A stretch of DNA of 64,000 nucleotides from Palsa-744 sp036498265. Its GTDB lineage: Bacteria > Actinomycetota > Thermoleophilia > Solirubrobacterales > Solirubrobacteraceae. Position numbers and translations under genes: made by a program. The notes beneath the pieces were generated by a model. The model did not search any database. It saw only the letters and a program-made list of their open reading frames with translations, and was not told the DNA's origin. Below are positions 61,041 to 64,000 of this stretch, piece after piece. Every line of letters begins with the position of its first letter. Positions within the stretch are counted from its first letter, which is position 1. The stretch covers positions 62,001 to 126,000 of the forward strand of contig DASYFT010000006.1 in assembly GCA_036498265.1 (NCBI GenBank), in the 5' to 3' direction.

Positions 61041-61466
61041 TCAGAAGTCGGTGGGGGTGATGACGTCGGCCTCCAGCGCGCGAACGAAGAACTCGATTTC
61101 CTCGGACATGTTCGCGTGCGTCATGCGCCGCAGGTCGCCGAGCAGCGCGCTCGAGCCGCGATCCAGCTCGTCATCGAGCCGTTCCACGGTGACCTGCTCG
61201 AATACGCCCTCGCGCCTGGACTCGCACTCCGGACAGCGCAGCAGGATGCGCCAGTGCCGCGGACCCTCCTCCGACCAGTCGAGCGGGTAGGCGAGCTCGC
61301 CGCCGCAGTGAAAGCAGATGTGAAGAGCCTCGGGGGCGCAGGTCCCGTCGGCCGCCTCGAGCTGCCCGCCGCAGACCACGTCGGTCTGCTCGACGCCCTG
61401 CGGCTGCGGGCGCTGCTCGATGTCTGGGTCGTTCTCGGAGTGCATGGCCGTTGTCCCCGTTGTCAT
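61041..61466 (-). CDS. Zinc-ribbon-like protein, unknown function
   Basis: The 141-aa protein has a paired Cys signature, CFHCGGELAYPLDW..LRCPECESRREGVF, as in zinc ribbons. Acidic residues dominate the N-terminal part, and TPTDF ends the chain. A later ATG at 61445 (MHSEND) with GGGGA upstream is an equal candidate for the start. No family recognised. It is convergent with the polyprenyl synthase gene. Confidence 0.65.
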   Translation of the reverse strand: MTTGTTAMHSENDPDIEQRPQPQGVEQTDVVCGGQLEAADGTCAPEALHICFHCGGELAYPLDWSEEGPRHWRILLRCPECESRREGVFEQVTVERLDDELDRGSSALLGDLRRMTHANMSEEIEFFVRALEADVITPTDF

Positions 61467-61597
61467 CGACGCCGAGCGCGGACGGCTTTAGCCCCTTGCC
61501 GAGGCATTCACGCAATTGCTGCGCCCAGCACCGGGACGAGCAGCTTTGCTGGCGATTGACCGGCGCGGGCGCCGGCGGCGCTCGAGGACCACGGTGG

Positions 61598-61603
61598 TAG
61601 GTT
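61598..61603 (+). promoter_or_regulatory. -10 element (TAGGTT) for tatC
   Basis: TAGGTT lies 10 nt before the tatC ATG (61614), again consistent with a leaderless transcript. Confidence 0.45.
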
Positions 61604-61613
61604 CAATGGGGCA

Positions 61614-62693
61614 ATGGTGAGCGCGATCCGCACGATCGGCCACGAGGACCGGCTGAGCCTCGTGGACCACCTCGACGAGCTGCGCACGCGCCTGATCCTC
61701 AGCGCCGTCGCGCTTGCGATCGCGTTCGGGTTCTGCCTGTGGCAGAACCACGCGCTGCTGAAGATCATCAACCACCCGCTGCAGACGCAGACCCAGAAGC
61801 AGGTCGCTAAAGGCCAGGGCACGGTGGGCCAGGCGGTCCTCGCACAGCAGGCCGTGCTGAAGGTCGCCGAGGACACCCAGGCCGCGCTCGGCGTGCTCGC
61901 CAGACCGGACAGCGGCCTGTCGGCCGCGGCGCGCGCCCGGATGCCCGCGCTGATCGCGGCGCTCCAGGCCGACGTGGCGAAGCTGCCGCGCAACCCGCAG
62001 GGCGACAAGCCCGTGACGCTCGGCGTGGGCGAGCCGTTCACCACCACGATCAAGGTCACTCTGTACTTCGCCCTGGTCATCTCGCTGCCGGTGATCCTCT
62101 ACGAGCTCTACGGCTTCATCATGCCCGCGCTCGAGCCACGGGAGAGACGCGTCGCGAGGCCGCTTCTGGCAGCCGTGCCCGTCCTGTTCGCGGTCGGCGT
62201 CCTGTTCGGGTACTTCGTGGTGCTTCCGGCCGCCGTGCGGTTCTTCGTGAACTTCAATGCGAGTGAGTTCAACGTGCTCGTCCAGGCTAGCCAGTTCTAC
62301 GGCTTCGCGGCGACCGTGCTGCTGGCGATGGGCCTGATCTTCCAGATCCCGGTTCTGATCATCGGGGCCACCCGTCTGGGGCTGGTGACGCCTCAGCAGC
62401 TGCGCAAGCACCGGCGCTATGCCCTGGTGGCGTGCGCTGCGCTCGCCGCCTTCCTCCCCGGCGACCTGATCACGCTGGCGCTCGAGACGATCCCGCTCTA
62501 CCTCCTCTACGAGGCGAGTATCCTGGTGGCGTCATTTGTAGGGAGAGCCGATCTCGACCTGCGCGATGAGGACGCCGCGGACGCTCGCGGCAGCCGGCAT
62601 CCCGCGGATGATCCGGCGCCGCCCCCGGACCACCCAGTGGAGCCATCCGTGCAGGACATAATCGATCACGTGGACCCCAGGCTGTCGGACTGA
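61614..62693 (+). CDS. tatC: Sec-independent protein translocase TatC with extended first loop
   Basis: TatC recognises twin-arginine signals such as that of the Rieske protein. The 359-aa protein has LSLVDHLDELRTRLILSAVAL with the invariant DELR, GEPFTTTIKVTLYFALVISLPVILYELYGFIMPAL, VLPAAVRFFVNF and GLVTPQQLRKHRRYALV. Between helix 1 and the GEPF segment about 90-100 residues (some helical: KVAEDTQAALGVLARPDSGLS) are inserted; E. coli TatC has about a third of this. The long acidic tail is also unusual. tatA/B are not in the window. Confidence 0.92.
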   Translation: MVSAIRTIGHEDRLSLVDHLDELRTRLILSAVALAIAFGFCLWQNHALLKIINHPLQTQTQKQVAKGQGTVGQAVLAQQAVLKVAEDTQAALGVLARPDSGLSAAARARMPALIAALQADVAKLPRNPQGDKPVTLGVGEPFTTTIKVTLYFALVISLPVILYELYGFIMPALEPRERRVARPLLAAVPVLFAVGVLFGYFVVLPAAVRFFVNFNASEFNVLVQASQFYGFAATVLLAMGLIFQIPVLIIGATRLGLVTPQQLRKHRRYALVACAALAAFLPGDLITLALETIPLYLLYEASILVASFVGRADLDLRDEDAADARGSRHPADDPAPPPDHPVEPSVQDIIDHVDPRLSD

Positions 62694-63487
62694 TGCTGTT
62701 CGACCTGCGTGGACGCGGCCGTCGTCGGACTGTCCGGATCATCTACATGGGGCTGGCCCTGCTGATCGGGGTGGGACTGGTCGGCTTCGGCATCGGCGGC
62801 GGGTTCGGCGGCGGGGGCCTCCTGAACGCCGCCAGCAACAACGAAGGCTCCAGCAGCGCGAGCTTCGCGAGCCAGATCAAGCACTACCGCAAACTGACCC
62901 AGACCCAGCCCAGCAACATCGCGGCCTGGGAAGGCCTGACGAAGGCCCTGCTCCACGAAGCCGGCGGGAGCGCGTTCGTGAGCGAATCGGGTGAAGTGTC
63001 GGCCAAGGGCAAGGAACTGCTCAGGCAGGCCGCTGAGGCCTGGTCGAGCTACCTGGCGCTGAAGCCGCCGAACCCCAACCCCGAACTGGCGCAGCTGATG
63101 GTCAACCACGTCTACAACGAACAGAGCCTCAACGAACCGGCCCAGGCGGTGAGTGCGCTGCAGATCGTCCTGGCGACACGGCCCAAGAGCGCGGCGCTGT
63201 GGGCCGCCCTGGCCGAGTACGCGTACAAAGCCCACAACACGCGGATCGGCGATCTCGCCTCCGCCAAGGCTGTGGCCCTGGCGCCGGCGGCGCAGAAGGC
63301 GCGCCTGAAAACCGAACTGGCCGAAGTCAGGAAGTCGCCCAGCGGCGGCGGCAAGATCTACACGACCACGACCAACGGCAAAACCTACACCGGCACGCTG
63401 AATGCCAACAAAGAACTGCGCGCCACCGAAGTCCAGAAAACGACGCCGGCGCCGGCCGCCCCGACGTCGACGACCACCAAGAAATAG
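62693..63487 (+). CDS. TPR-like membrane protein
   Basis: The 264-aa protein has an N-terminal helix (IYMGLALLIGVGLVGFGIGGGFGG). Helix pairs then resemble TPR: AAWEGLTKALLHEAGG, AEAWSSYLALKPPNP and ALWAALAEYAYKAHNTRIGDLASAKAVALAP. A Thr-rich C-terminus follows. It shares one base with the tatC stop, suggesting co-translation. Glu codons are largely GAA. Function unknown; a helper of Tat-exported proteins is speculative. Confidence 0.68.
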   Translation: MLFDLRGRGRRRTVRIIYMGLALLIGVGLVGFGIGGGFGGGGLLNAASNNEGSSSASFASQIKHYRKLTQTQPSNIAAWEGLTKALLHEAGGSAFVSESGEVSAKGKELLRQAAEAWSSYLALKPPNPNPELAQLMVNHVYNEQSLNEPAQAVSALQIVLATRPKSAALWAALAEYAYKAHNTRIGDLASAKAVALAPAAQKARLKTELAEVRKSPSGGGKIYTTTTNGKTYTGTLNANKELRATEVQKTTPAPAAPTSTTTKK

Positions 63488-63498
63488 GCGGGCTCGGG

Positions 63499-63504
63499 TA
63501 GAAT
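63499..63504 (+). promoter_or_regulatory. -10 element (TAGAAT) for tRNA-Lys
   Basis: TAGAAT sits 39 nt before the tRNA in otherwise GC-rich sequence. Confidence 0.45.
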
Positions 63505-63542
63505 CGAAGCCGCAGCCGGCGAACCCGCGCCGGCGCCCTCGA

Positions 63543-63615
63543 GGGCCGTTAGCTCAACCGGCAGAGCAGGGGCCTCTTAAGCCCAAGGTTGCAGGTTCGA
63601 TTCCTGCACGGCCCA
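63543..63615 (+). tRNA. tRNA-Lys (anticodon CTT)
   Basis: A 73-nt cloverleaf: acceptor GGGCCGT with ACGGCCC, D-arm GCTC..GAGC, anticodon loop CTCTTAA with CTT at 63576-63578, T-arm GCAGGTTCGATTCCTGC, discriminator A. The 27-43 anticodon-stem pair is G-A. CCA is not encoded. Confidence 0.95.
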
Positions 63616-63626
63616 TACACAACCGG

Positions 63627-64000
63627 ATGATGCAGGCCATGTCGCAGGATCATGACGGGGTGCCGTCGTTCGCACTCGGCGACGGGCGCGCCCTGCGGCC
63701 GCTGGAGGATGACGACGCCACGGAGCTGCACGCGCTGATCGAAGCCAATCGCCCGCGGCTGGCGCGCTGGATGGCGTGGGCCGCCGGTCACGAGACGGCG
63801 GCGCAGACGCTGGAGTTCATCCGCTCCACCCAGCGGCAAATGGCGGGCAACCACGGGTTGCAGCTGGCGCTGACCGTCGACCGGGCGATCGCCGGGATGG
63901 TGGGCTTCCATGCGATCGATTGGCAGAACCGCGCCACGAGCCTCGGCTACTGGCTGGCCGAGGAGCACGAGGGCCGGGGTACGATGACGAGCGCCGTCCG
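63627..64000 (+). CDS. GNAT (RimJ/RimL-type) acetyltransferase, truncated at window end
   Basis: About 124 codons are present and the frame runs off the window. FALGDGRALRPLEDDDATELHALIEANRPRLARWMAW, QLALTVDRAIAGMVGFHAIDW and ATSLGYWLAEEHEGRGTM are typical of the RimJ/RimL family; the last is the acetyl-CoA-binding region. Substrate unknown. Alternative starts at 63630 and 63639. Confidence 0.85.
   Translation, partial: MMQAMSQDHDGVPSFALGDGRALRPLEDDDATELHALIEANRPRLARWMAWAAGHETAAQTLEFIRSTQRQMAGNHGLQLALTVDRAIAGMVGFHAIDWQNRATSLGYWLAEEHEGRGTMTSAV

Overview
The window is about 64 kb of very GC-rich DNA, roughly 70% by eye. It carries the replication-origin neighbourhood of a member of the Actinomycetota. 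A Thermoleophilia-like (Solirubrobacterales or relative) bacterium is the best guess. Reasons: the actinobacterial gyr-recF-dnaN-dnaA / rpmH-rnpA-yidC-rsmG-parAB order; menaquinone genes; a bc complex with a subunit IV-cytochrome c fusion; frequent GTG/TTG starts; many starts sitting 7-11 nt after a TAnnnT -10 hexamer; and large secreted or Pro-rich surface proteins. The taxonomic call is inference from gene content, not a database match.

Region 1 (1-13.3 kb) is the origin region. On the minus strand, reading away from dnaA, lie dnaA, dnaN, recF, a DciA-like gene (DUF721), gyrB and the start of gyrA. On the plus strand lie rpmH, rnpA, yidD, yidC, khpB/jag, a small single-motif LAGLIDADG protein, rsmG, parA and parB. 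The strand switch lies between dnaA and rpmH. Two identical 30-bp direct repeats sit between jag and the LAGLIDADG gene. Their arms look like separated parS half-sites. This is the most unusual element of the core region.

Region 2 (13.3-20 kb) holds tRNA-Ile(GAT), a membrane protein that places a sigma-region-4-like helix-turn-helix between two predicted membrane segments, and a 1515-residue secreted subtilase with beta-propeller-like repeats. Region 3 (20-32 kb) is catabolic: a dimethylglycine/sarcosine-dehydrogenase-like flavoprotein, a choline-kinase-like phosphotransferase, threonine ammonia-lyase, an FGGY (glycerol-type) kinase, a glycerol-3-phosphate-dehydrogenase-like oxidase, an SDR, an aminotransferase and a polar amino-acid ABC transporter.

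Region 4 (32-41 kb) concerns envelope and second messengers: a CHASE-GGDEF-EAL protein, two tandem degenerate LytM/M23 proteins (the second behind a clear c-di-AMP ydaO-type riboswitch), a secreted PKD-domain protein, an NlpC/P60 lipoprotein and a GtrA protein, with a 23-bp tandem repeat array between the last two. Region 5 (40.5-50 kb) has a bifunctional nuclease (DUF151), D-Ala-D-Ala ligase with a LysN-like aminotransferase, membrane proteins, a type I phosphodiesterase, a GT-C-like membrane protein, YmdB and an AI-2E permease.

Region 6 (49.5-64 kb) concerns tetrapyrroles and respiration: an ABC-2 exporter, hemB, a fused AhbA/AhbB-like siroheme-decarboxylase-type protein, hemL, an orphan protein resembling a fragment of a polyprenyl synthase, a COG4315-type secreted protein, the Rieske/cytochrome b/cytochrome bc genes, menG/ubiE, a polyprenyl diphosphate synthase, TatC with an unusually long first periplasmic loop, a TPR-like membrane protein, tRNA-Lys(CTT) and a truncated GNAT gene. 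Heme, quinone and Tat functions together supply the bc complex. No CRISPR array, insertion sequence, prophage or rRNA is visible, and no gene-free stretch exceeds 300 bp.
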